Below are positions 47,060 through 56,951 of a DNA stretch of 64,000 bases, in pieces. The DNA is taken from NCBI GenBank assembly GCA_948144175.1, contig CANXME010002065.1, positions 124,001 through 188,000 of the forward strand, written 5' to 3'. This DNA comes from Closterium sp. NIES-65 (lineage: Eukaryota > Streptophyta > Zygnematophyceae > Desmidiales > Closteriaceae). Below the pieces are notes generated by a model. The model was not told the DNA's origin. It did not search any database and was given only the letters and a program-made list of their open reading frames with translations. The position numbers were made by a program, and so were the translations under genes. The number at the start of each line of letters is the position of its first letter. The stretch's first letter is position 1.

Positions 47060-47460
47060 CTTTGACTCTACCGATCTTCTGCTTCTAACGTCACTTCAAT
47101 CCCCCTCATTGCACCTTCTCTTCACAATTTCTGACCTTACCTCCCTTCCCCCTCTAAGCACCGCTCTTCCTTCTCTCACATCCTTGCCTTCCCCCTTGCC
47201 AGCACCTCCCTTCCCGTCTCCCTCCCCCCTCTCTCAGCCCCTCCTTACCGCGTCTCATCGCATCTACTGTCCCACCTCTGACATCACCTCTTTCCCCCTT
47301 CTCCTCATCTCCCTTCCTCCTATGACCACCCCACCCTTTCCCCTCTCACAGCACCTCCTTTCCCCCTCACTTGAAACATCCATTCCCCTCTTTGACCTCT
47401 CCCTAAACCATTCCCCCACCCTTCACCACCCATCCTCACACATGCTACTAAACAATCAAG
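47060..47460. repeat. Pyrimidine-rich degenerate minisatellite
   Basis: Imperfect copies of a ctctcacagcacctccctt-type unit, on the same theme as 48240-48446 and 49539-50470. The Ser/Pro/Leu-rich frame through it follows the repeat. Confidence 0.7.
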
Positions 47461-48239
47461 ATGCGTGAAAACTAGAAACACGGGAAATCGAAGCAAATGA
47501 CAAGAAAAACAATGGATAGTAAGCCTTCTAATGGTGATGGCAGCGGGGTGGTCAGCGGTATTGATGATGGCAGGGGTTGAAAGAGGGGAATTAATGAAGA
47601 TAACATGGAGGACCATGGAGATGCATGGGGCAGAGTGTTGTATTTGCTGTGCTTAAATTTTGCTGAAGGTGTACAAGGAGGAAGTTTTGTGGCCAATGAA
47701 TGAGACAGCCATAATGCAGGTCTTTTAAATAGAAGAGTTGGGCAGGTGATGCCAATAGAATGCAGAGAGTAGTGTTTGCCAACTACAAGAGTCAACTAAT
47801 CTGTAGAACCATGAACTTACCAAAAAACGGTATGAAAAAGCAAGCCCAGCTCTTACGGACCCATTCAGGGGGTTGACTGGTTCTGTGGGCTTAGCACTAA
47901 AAGAGAGCACCTGCCGCACAAAGGAGGAAAGGAGAGAGGGGGGAAAGTGGGCAGGAGCACCTAAAAAGCAACACCATACGCATCCTAAGTGATAAGGATC
48001 ATGCCATCACATATGTTCCGCAACCATCTAGAGCATCACTCTGTAACACATTTAATGTACCTTAACCTAGGGGTTGAATAGTGTTTGAGACTTTGTAGAA
48101 GAGGGTTGAGCAGGCTCTAAATGAATAGGGCTCCAAGTTTACATAATGCAGGGGTCAGGGACGGATGAAACATGCATATCCAAAACTGCTAAGAGAAGGA
48201 GGGGAGGGGTTGTAGGAGATAGCGTTTACATCTTTCCTT
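47461..48239. other. Unassigned stretch, no gene seen
   Basis: About 780 bp of mixed AT/GC sequence without a convincing frame, RNA gene or element end, lying between two blocks of the pyrimidine-rich minisatellite. Confidence 0.4.
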
Positions 48240-48446
48240 CGTACCAGCACCTTCTTTCCCAACTCAAAGCACCTCCTTTCCTCATCTCATGGCACCTCCC
48301 TTCACCCCCCTCGTGGCACCTCCCTTCACCGCTATCATGGCATATCCGTTCACCCCTCTCATGGCATCTCCCGTCACCCTCCCTAAGCACCTTTCTCCTT
48401 GCCATCTAACCTCATCTCCCTTCCCTACCCCTAAGGATCATCGTAC
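48240..48446. repeat. Pyrimidine-rich minisatellite, left of the solo LTR
   Basis: Several copies of a catggcacctcccttcaccc-like unit. The block ends with cgtac (48442-48446), the target duplication of the solo LTR, so it was continuous with 49539-50470. Confidence 0.75.
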
Positions 48447-49538
48447 TGTTGGGTGCAAATTCACATTGCACAGCATCCTGCCATCTGTTTGTACGAGTAT
48501 GCTTGTGCGAATGCATTTGGGTGTAAATGGAATGTTCGTATGTTTGTTTGCTTTCGCAATTTTTGCTTGAAGCATTTCCAGGTACTCGCGCAATGTGCGC
48601 TTCGGCACAACATTGTACGCGCTATGAGCAGTGCAAGCAGAAAGGACGAGCTCGCAAAGGAACCCAAGATGGAAGCTTTGCGGTTCGGTTGAATTGATTG
48701 TGCAGGTTCAGTTCTATCCAACTCGAAATTGTACTGTTTTGTTTGATTGACTATAGTGTAGCAGGGCAGGCACTATAGGGGTACAATTTAGGTGAAGGTT
48801 GGATTTTGTTTGTCTGTATCTGCAAGCTACAGGGCCAGGGGAAACCAGCGGAACCAGCATTTGGCTGGTTGGGCAAAGACAAAACAGGTTCTGTTTTTAG
48901 GACCTGCACCTGGTTGTTGTTTTCCCAGGTTGGAAAAACAGAACCAGAGGTTGTTTACCAACCTACCACCTGCTGTTTTGTCCAGCCAGGTTGGTTCTGT
49001 TGCTTGGAATTATTTGGGATCATCCCCGGTTGTTCCCAGGTTGATTCCCAAGGTCCTTGCTAGCTATACTATGTATTCGTTCTCTGTTTGTACCTGGATA
49101 TAGTGAAATTGGTTCAAGCGAATTCTTTCCTTGCTAGAATTTCATTTCTACGCGGTGCGACGGCAGAATGCTATCTGAGTCAATGCTAGTATGCTAGCAC
49201 CCCAGTGCTAGGCAAACGCTGTACGAGCCATAACTCCGTAATGGCAGAACTTTTCGCGAGGCAACTTCGCTCTTTTTTAAGCTCTTGGAGCGAGCTTCGA
49301 TATTTTAAAGTCGCAGCTTAATCCGATTGACGGTCTGCAAGATACGCTGTGCGACATTCAAGGTGCTCTTGCTATTTTGGCTAAGTCTCTCTTGATCCCT
49401 CTCTCTACAAACTCGGACCCGAGGATAGGGGCTGGTCTTGTACCAGGCACCCAAGGACCCTTGGAGGTGACCCCGAGGAGAGGTTTTAAGTCTGATTAAG
49501 TCTTAGTAGCTTGAGTTTATTAGGCCCTTACACCAACA
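48447..49538 (+). mobile_element. Solo LTR of Copia family A
   Basis: A complete 1,092-bp LTR with canonical ends and no internal region. The duplication cgtac is exact on both sides (48442-48446 and 49539-49543). That is the classic mark of an insertion later reduced by recombination between its two LTRs. It differs from the other family A LTRs by several percent by eye. Confidence 0.95.
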
Positions 49539-50470
49539 CGTACCCCTCTGACCTCATCTCCGTTCCCCCTCTCACAACACCTCCACTGCCCCCTCGGACC
49601 TCACTTCCCTTCCCCCGCCAAAATCACACATCCTCCTTCTATCACATCAACTCTTTCCAACGTGCCAGCAGCTCCCTTCCTGCCTCCCTTCCCCCACTGA
49701 CACCGCATATTTCCTCACGGCGAGCACCTCCCTTCCCTCTGAGGGAGCCACTCTCTTCTCCCTCTCACAGCACCTCCCTTCCCCTTCTCAAAGAAGCTCC
49801 TTTCCCCCTCTCACAGCCACTCCCTTTACCCTCTCTCAGCAACTCCCTTCCCCCTCTCTCAGCACTTCCCTTCCCCCTCTCACAGCACCTCCCTCCCCCC
49901 TCTGTAGGCTCCTCCGCCCCCCCTCTCACGACACTTCCTTTCCACCTCTCTCAGCACCTCCCTTCCCCCTCTGACCTCACCTCCCTTCCCCCTCTGACCT
50001 CACCTCCCTTCCCCCTCTCACAGAAAATCCCTTCACCCTCTCACAACAACTCCCTTCCTCCTCTCTCAGCAACTCCCTTCCCCCTCTCTCAGCACCTCCC
50101 TTCACCCTCTCACAGCACCTCCCTTCCCCCTCTTCACATCGCCTCCCTTCCCTCTCTCATAGCACCTCCATTCCCCCTCTCACAGCACCTATCTTCCTCC
50201 TCTCACAGTATCTCCCTTCCCCCTCTCACAGCAGCTCCTTTCCCCCTTTCTCACCACCTCCCTTCCCCCTCTTACAGCACCTCCATTCCTACTCTCACAG
50301 CATCTCCTTTCCCCCTCTCACAGCAACTCCCTTCCCCCTCTCACAGCACCTCCCTTCCCCCTCTCGCAGCACCTCCCTCCCCCCTCTCACAGCACCTCCC
50401 TTCCCCCTCTGACCTTACAACCCCTTCCCCTCCCTAAGCACCTCTCTTCCCCCTCTCACATCGTTGCCTC
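49539..50470. repeat. ctctcacagcacctcccttccccc minisatellite
   Basis: Roughly 35-40 imperfect copies of a 23-24-bp unit, some with gacctcac in place of acagcac. One frame stays open for over 300 codons only because the unit, on average near a multiple of three, lacks stops. No codon-like constraint is seen. Confidence 0.85.
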
Positions 50471-50497
50471 CCCCCCTGCCAGCACCTCCCTTCCTAT

Positions 50498-50617
50498 CAT
50501 TCCGCCTCTCATTCCGCCGTGTACTCTCATTCCGCCTCTCATTCTGCCGTGTACTCTCGTTCCGCCTCTCATTCCGCCGTGTACTCTCGTTTCGCCTCTC
50601 ATTCCGCTGTGTACTCT
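50498..50617. repeat. 30-bp tandem repeat, four copies
   Basis: Units start at 50498, 50528, 50558 and 50588. The first half of the unit is cattccgcctctcattccgc and it ends gtgtactct. Copies differ by one or two bases, so the array is younger than the adjacent minisatellite. Confidence 0.92.
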
Positions 50618-50639
50618 CATTCATACCACTACAGCCATT

Positions 50640-51214
50640 CCCTCGTAGCTCGTTTGGGCCTTGTCCCGCGCGGGCCTACGATATCGACCCATTACACTGC
50701 CCTTCTCTTACCTAGGGTAATCCCCCGCAAAACTGTCGAGCTCACTAAATTCAGGGGGAAGTTCAGGGCCGTGCAAGCTGGTGCAGGGCAGCTCGGCGAG
50801 GGCAGTGGTTTGTATGGGAGTGGCTTTGCTATTTTTTTAAACTATGATGAGTGCTTTTTGTGGAATGCTGGTCAGATTGTAGACGCAGTGATGGGAATGG
50901 GCATACGATGTCCGGGGTTCCTGCTGATTGACCTCGTGCGATTTTTCTGAGAGAGTTGTAATGTAGGACGTGCGTATAGGTGGTAAAACACTTGGTGAAG
51001 AGTGTCTTTTGTCAAGCTGACGAGTTATGTGTCTCATATTTTCGAGCTGGTGTAAAACGCTTGGTGTGCACGCTGGAGATGGCGACGGTCCATTTTTTGA
51101 ACGATAGCTTATATGACTATAATTTTATTGTGTTAGCCAACCCAACATGCTTTGGCGTATTTGCCCAGCCAATTATACAGCACGTTGCAAACCCAAACCA
51201 CCCAACCAACACTT
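50640..51214. other. Unassigned; one exon-like frame
   Basis: A plus-strand frame from about 50725 to 50950 reads ELTKFRGKFRAVQ and then a Gly/Tyr-rich stretch with balanced composition before a stop. I do not recognise the family and see no clear splice partner. It could be a host exon remnant or part of an unrecognised transposon. The rest shows no signal. Confidence 0.3.
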
Positions 51215-51257
51215 CCCCCACCCTGAACTCTTGCCAAGGAGTACTTTGCAACAAAAT
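51215..51257. repeat. 43-bp direct repeat, left of the TRIM array
   Basis: It matches 51848-51890 with one mismatch. The two copies touch the outer edges of the TRIM array directly, as a target duplication would, but are far longer than the usual 4-6 bp. A further four bases (tgtc) continue the match ambiguously into the LTR. Confidence 0.9.
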
Positions 51258-51847
51258 TGTCAGTGGAGCTACACTGTGAGATCCCCGATCGATCCTAGGG
51301 GGGGTTACAGGCGCGTTTGCCTGGGGGGTTATGGGCGCACTGACCCGCTACTGAAACAAGCCCTTTTATCCCAATGGTCTAGTGGTTGGGATTCTGACAT
51401 GGTATCAGAGCGGTCTCGGGTTCGAATCCCGGTGTATGCACATGTTGGCCGTTGCCACTGTGCTCAGTCCTGGGCCTCCCAGTGTGGGGGGGTGTCAGTA
51501 GAGCTACACTGTGAGATCCCCGATCGATCCTAGGGGGGGTTACAGGCGCGTTTGCCTGGGGGGTTATGGGCGCACTGACCCGCTACTGAAACAAGCCCTT
51601 TGGATTCTGACATGGTATCAGAGCGGTCTCGGATTCGTATCCCGGTGTATGCACATGTTGGCCATTGCCACTGTGCTCAGTCCTGGGCCTCCCAGTGTGG
51701 GGGGGTGTCAGTAGAGCTACACTGTGAGATCCTCGATCGATCCTAGGGGGGGTTACAGGCGCATTTGCCTGGGGGGTTATGGGCGCAGTGACCCGCTACT
51801 AAAACAAGCCCTTTTATCCCAATTGTCTAGTGGTTGGGATTCTGACA
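51258..51847 (+). mobile_element. TRIM array: three tiny LTRs with two interiors
   Basis: LTRs lie at 51258-51399 (142 bp), 51493-51612 (120 bp) and 51706-51847 (142 bp), starting TGTCAGT and ending TTCTGACA. Each interior is about 93 bp. It holds the PBS TGGTATCAGAGC (51400-51411 and 51613-51624), a GGTTCGAATCC-like box, and a polypurine tract gtgtggggggg just before the next LTR. One unit (LTR-interior-LTR) is only about 355-380 bp. There is no coding capacity, as expected of terminal-repeat retrotransposons in miniature. The array is a tandem of two such units sharing the middle LTR, which is typical of LTR-LTR recombination. Confidence 0.88.
51375..51432 (+). other. tRNA-like fold across LTR end and PBS
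   Basis: A box-A-like TGGTCTAGTGG (51375-51385) lies 34 bases upstream of a perfect box-B GGTTCGAATCC (51419-51429). Between them, TTCTGACATGGTATCAGAG (51392-51410) forms a six-pair stem with a seven-base loop at the anticodon-arm position. 51416-51432 forms a T-arm-like stem-loop. No acceptor stem pairs, so this is not a working tRNA gene. It may be a Pol III-type internal promoter derived from a tRNA (inference). Confidence 0.6.
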
Positions 51848-51890
51848 CCCCCACCCTGAACTCTTGCCAAAGAGTACTTTGCAACAAAAT
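51848..51890. repeat. 43-bp direct repeat, right of the TRIM array
   Basis: Partner of 51215-51257, starting cccccaccctgaactcttgc, with one mismatch. It directly follows the last TRIM LTR. Confidence 0.9.
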
Positions 51891-51894
51891 TGTC

Positions 51895-52322
51895 TGTTAC
51901 CCTATCTCAACTATTTAACACTTGGTGTGACTGAGTAAAATTTGAGACGCGAGCTTTAAACAATGTCATACATTCCTTGATCAGTTTCAACATCTGAATA
52001 GATTCTCCTAGGTCTGTCCATCAAGGGCTTGACCTCGACACCACTGTTCAAACAACAAACATTGGTTTGTCATAACATCCTCTTGTGATGATCTGCTTCA
52101 GGACTTCGTCAAATTATGTTTCACATATTTACATGATTGTTTATAGGTGTAGTATATATACCAAGTATTGTTTGTGGTGAACCACTTCTTGCCTTGTTTC
52201 TTGTATAACTTGGGCATACGGCCCTTTAGTCAAACCTCATTTGCCGACCATTTTCTCGAAACTCTCGCTTTTTGGCCAAAACCCTAGGTTACTAAGCTTT
52301 ACGTCATGAGCCTATTTTGACA
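51895..52322 (+). repeat. Probable LTR I (end defined, start not)
   Basis: The stretch ends GCCTATTTTGACA at 52322 and is followed by the PBS-like TGTTATGAGAGC (52323-52334). The ending resembles LTR H (CTATTTTGACA). The LTR start was not found, so the left limit is arbitrary. No gene is seen within. Confidence 0.5.
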
Positions 52323-52625
52323 TGTTATGAGAGCAGGAAGTTCCAAAGGACCTTCGTCATTATTTCCAATGAGCACACCATCGCACTGCCTGGTATGCAC
52401 TGCCCCTGCCCGTCATGCTGCCCGTCAGGCATCTGTCGCGCGCATCAGTTTCTGCCCGTCGCGCGTCGGTTTCTGCCAGCCGCGCACCCCGCGTGCCCTG
52501 CTGCCCTTCCCACCCCACAAGCCCTGATGCACTGCGCGGCCTACGCGCCCTGCTGCGGTGTGCACCCAGCGCGCCCTGCTGCAGTGTGTGGCGACTGCGG
52601 TGTGTGCGGCTGCTCCCCTTTGCAA
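52323..52625 (+). other. GC-rich leader of element I
   Basis: The PBS-like site is followed by GC-rich, partly repeated sequence with tctgcccgtcgcgcg and gcgccctgctgc motifs. These closely recall the leader of element H (30441-30785). It stops abruptly at Gypsy pol sequence. No gene. Confidence 0.55.
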
Positions 52626-55048
52626 GCGCATCTGAGATCGATTGGGTCAACCGGAAGTCGTGCATCTACAACAGCGGGAAACGAGTGGAGCTACAAAGCT
52701 GGACAGATACAGGGAACATTCCTGAAAAAACAATGGCACGGTTCAAACAGACGGTGAGCGAGAGTAACACGGGGCTACTTAGCGCTGGTTATGGCAGCAG
52801 CAGAGGAGGAGAAGCCGAACATAGAGCTACCCGCAGCAGTGAAGGAGGTGTTGGAGCAGTACAAGGATGTCATGCCAGACGACCTACCTACAAGAAAACC
52901 TCTAGCGCACACCTACGAGCACGAGATCGTGGAGGAACCAGGTGCAAAACCTGTCTCACGTGCACCATACCGGCTGAACCCAACAGAACTGACATACATG
53001 AAGAAGCAGCTAGAGTATCTACTGGACAGACAACTGATCCACCCATCCACCTCTCCCTATGGTGCACCAGTTCTCTTCACGTCTAAACAAGACGGCACTC
53101 TACGGATGTGCATTGACTACCGCGCATTATACAAACAGACAATAAAAAACAAATATGTCGCGCATAGACGACCTACTGAACCACCTGGGTGGTGCAACAG
53201 TCTTTTCGAAGCTGGAACTACAGTCATGTTACAGGAAGATCAAGATGGCGGACAACTCGATCCACAAGACGGTGTTCCGTACCAGATACGGCTCTTACGA
53301 ATACTTGGTGATGTCGTTCGGACTCTGCAACGCACCAGCAATGTTTCATGCGGAAATGAATCACATCCTACGGCCCTTGCTGGACAACTGCGTCGTGGTG
53401 TACCTGGACGACATTCTCATCTACTCTAAGATCATGAAGGAGCACGTGGAGCATCTACGAAAGGTGTTTGAGATCCTGGGGAAAAATGAGTTCTACGTGA
53501 AGCTATCGAAGAGCGACTTTGCACTGAAGAAGGTGCAATTTCTCGGGCACATGGTCAGTGCGGAGGCGTACACGTGGACACACGGAAGATCGAAGCCGTC
53601 AAGAAGTGAAAAGTTCATGAGAACGTGAAGAAGTTGCAGCAGTTCCTAGGCTTCGCCAACTACTACAACACGTTCGTGCCGCAGTACTCTAAGATAGCAG
53701 CACCACTGACCAACCTAATGAAAAACGATACACCCTACAAATGGGATACCCCTCATCAGCAAGCCATGGAGCAGCTACAAATAGCACTGACCACAGCGCT
53801 ATTACTCATCCTATAGGATCCAGACAAGGACTACGTGGTGGAACCAGACGCTAGTGACCACGCAGTCGGAGTAGTACTAATGCAGGATCACAAACGCGGT
53901 TTGCAGCCCATCACCTACCTCAGTAAGAAGTTACTCGGAGCAGAAGTGAACTACCCCATCTGTGACAAGGAAGCCTTAGCGATAGTCATAGCCTTCAAGG
54001 CGTGGAGGTGTTACCTAGAGGGAGCCAACACTACAGTTTACACTGACCACTGCAGTGTCAAATACCTGAAGTCACAGCCAACGCTCTTACGATGACAGGT
54101 GCGGTGGGTAGACTTCCTAGAAACCCGGGCTACATAACAAAGCAGACGCATTGAGCAGCCCCGGTCATCTTGTAGGCATCCAGCTTGACGGATTGAACCC
54201 TCTGCTCATTGGTCTATTCCAGCATGGGTAATCAGTGGACGCAGAGATTGCTACGGCAGAGAAACAGAAGCTGTTACAGTGGGAGATTGGCTTTAGCTGT
54301 TAGGAAGGGAAATACGGAAGATTTGGTTGCCGAACTATGCCCCGCTACGGCACATCCTTGTTTAGAAGTTTCATGACATACAATACGCGGGACATTACAA
54401 GACGTTAGTAGGGATAGCAGAGTACTACTACTGGCCCGGGATGGCAGCACACGTGCAGCAGTTCGTCACCTCATGCGAGACGTGCCAGCGGATGAAGAGT
54501 AGCAAGCAAAAAATAGCTTGGTTACTCCAACCTCTACCCGTACCAGAGCAGCCATGGCAGGTCGATAGTCTCGACTTCATTACGAGACTTCCTTCCTCTG
54601 ATTTACGAAGGCATGACCCTATACTTGTGGTGATTGACAAATTCTCTAAAATGGGACGCTTCATCTTGACCAACGCCACAGCTACAGCTAATGCAACTGC
54701 TTGCCTCTTCTTCGACCGCATCATCACCATCCACGGCATCCCCGTTACACAAATCTCAGATAGAGACCCAAAATTCACGAGAAAGTTCTGGAAGGAGCTC
54801 ATGTGACTGTTGGGGACAAATCTTGCAATGTCTTCAGCATGCTACCCCCTAACTAACGGACAGACAGAGAGACTCAACCAAGTGGTTGAACAGCTACTGC
54901 GCACAGCTTGCAAAGACGGCGTAAGCCACTGTGATCAAGAGTTACCTACCCTAGAGTTTGCTTACAACAACGCGTTACATGCGGCTACCGGGAAATCTCC
55001 TTTCGTCCTGTGCTACAGACAAGAACCACCTACGCCACAACAGCCAAA
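52626..55048 (+). pseudogene. Gypsy D-family pol with integrase
   Basis: Starting near the protease end (EIDWVNRK), the block holds RT with the Y-L-D-D motif near 53402 and a FLGFANYYN connection near 53650. RNase H with a DASDHAVGVVLMQ stretch lies near 53850. The integrase shows C-x2-C (CETCQRM, near 54475), a first catalytic D in VDSLDFI near 54560, a second in QISDRDPKF near 54760 and NGQTERLNQVVEQ near 54860. It parallels 45080-46565 but also keeps the integrase. There is no LTR of its own on either side, and the right edge meets LTR C. Fossil with several breaks. Confidence 0.83.
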
Positions 55049-55786
55049 TATTGCATAGGATCCGGTCACTTTGAAGACTTACGATGAAATCAAATCTCAG
55101 CTAAACACAAATCCGCTCAGTAGAATTGTGCATGCTGGTCTTAGCTACAATTTGCAAGTTGAGTCACTTGATTTCATGGTCTAGAGAGTGAGAACAAAAT
55201 TAAAACGTATAGCTGGTGCTGTCACTAGCAAGGATGGAGGAAGAACAAACATAAAGCATAGAATAAAGAGTTGGGGGATTTCAAGAGAACCTTGCAAAGG
55301 AAGGCTCTCCAAATGCTATGGAAGGATGGTGGGAACCTTCATAGCATCAAAGATGCAACCCTCATAATGTGGTCCTTGAGGTGTCACATGCAAAATCCAA
55401 TACAATTGGATTTTGCCTAGGTGTTGCAACATTTGCAACCCATGCTAGAAAATTCTAGCCACCCCAATCCAAAATTCAAAGCTGCCTTCCTAACCACCCA
55501 ACCAAAGATCGCTTTATAATCATGTCCCAATAATCGCACAATTTAGTTAATATCCCGAATCAAGATAGAATTCCCAAATCTTAGAAATCTTGTAAGTTGG
55601 GCGATCTTGGTCGGATAAAGCGATCTTCGTATCGTTGGAAACCTCTGGATTTCTCCTGCGCAATCAAGCATTTCGACTTGGAGAAAAATACAGAGGTGAT
55701 AAAATCCAACAGCCATGCATAATGATTTATGCTGATGCAACTGACGCAAGCATGAATTGCACAAGTACATGGCACAACGTTTGGAT
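55049..55786 (-). repeat. LTR C fragment (reverse)
   Basis: It matches, in reverse, the Copia C LTR at 14560-17700 without that copy's nested element, from the LTR end to within about 45 bp of the LTR start. There a family A Copia begins. The missing LTR start is not found at 62393. Confidence 0.8.
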
Positions 55787-56876
55787 TGTTGGTGTAAGGG
55801 CCTAATAAAATCAAGCTACTAATACTTAATCAAACTTAAAACCTCTCTTCGGGGACACCTCCAAGGGTCCTTGGGTGCCTGGTACAAGAACAGCCCCTGC
55901 CTTCGGGTCCGAGTTTGTAGAGAGACGGATCAAGAATGACTAAGCCAAAATAGCAAGAGCACCTTGAACGTCGCCCAGCGTATCTTGTTGATCGTCGATC
56001 TGATTAAGCTGAGACTTTGCTATATCGAAGCTCGCTCCAAGAGCTTTAAAATGAACCAAGTTGCCTCGCAAAAAGATCTACCATTACAAAGTTATGGCTC
56101 GGACAGCGTTGGCCTAGCGTCATAGTGCTAGCATACTAGCGTTGACTCGGATAGCATTCCGTCGTCGTACCGCGTAGAAACGAAATTCCAAGAAGGGAGG
56201 AATTCGCTTGGATCAAATTGACTATATCCAAGTACAAACAGAGAAGGAATAAATAGTTCTAGCTAGCACGGACCTTGGGAATCAACCTGGGAACAAACAG
56301 AGATGATCCCAAATAATTTCAAGCAACAGAACCAACCTGGCTAGACAAAATTGCAGGTGGTATGTTGGTAAACAACCTCTGGTTCTGTTTTTCCAACCTG
56401 GGAAAACAACCAGGTTCAGGTCCTAAAAACAGAACCTGTTTTTGTCTTTGCCCAACCAGCCAAATGCTGGTTCCGCTGGTTTCCCCTGGCCAGGTAGCAT
56501 GCAGATACAGAGAAATAACATCCAACTTTACCTAAATTGTACCCCTAGAGTGCTTGTCCTGCTACACTATAGTCAACCAAACAAAACAGTACAATTTCGA
56601 GTTGGATAGAACTGAATCTGCGCAATCAAGTAAGCCAAACTGCAAGACTTCCATCTTGGGTTCCTTTGCGAGCTCGTCCTTTCTGCTTGTACTGTTCATA
56701 GCGCGTACAATGTTGTGCCAAAGCGCACAATGCGCGAGTGCCTGCAAGTGCATCAAGCGGAAATTGCGAAAGCAAACAAACACACGAACATTCCATTCAT
56801 ACCCAAATATATTAGCACATGCATACTCGTACAAACAAACGGCAGGATGCCGTGCAATGTGATTTTGCACCCAACA
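55787..56876 (-). repeat. 3' LTR, Copia A (minus strand)
   Basis: 1,090 bp with canonical ends in reverse orientation. A polypurine tract (aggggaagtg on the minus strand) adjoins at 56877. Confidence 0.93.
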
Positions 56877-56951
56877 CACTTCCCCTGAGCCTGCCGGCTG
56901 CATCCCCATTATTCCATCGTTCATGCTCATTCCACTCATCTTCACACAACG

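Noticed and set aside
49511-50437. 308-codon Ser/Pro/Leu-rich open frame
   Set aside because: It is a translation of the 23-24-bp minisatellite. Its length is due to the absence of stop codons in the unit.
51366-51440. A functional tRNA gene
   Set aside because: D-, anticodon- and T-arm-like parts exist, but no acceptor stem forms and the anticodon loop lacks the usual U33. It overlaps an LTR end and PBS.
51258-51847. CRISPR-like array (repeat-spacer-repeat)
   Set aside because: The repeats are 120-142 bp with TG/CA ends, and the spacers share the same PBS and polypurine tract. This is an LTR tandem, not a CRISPR array.
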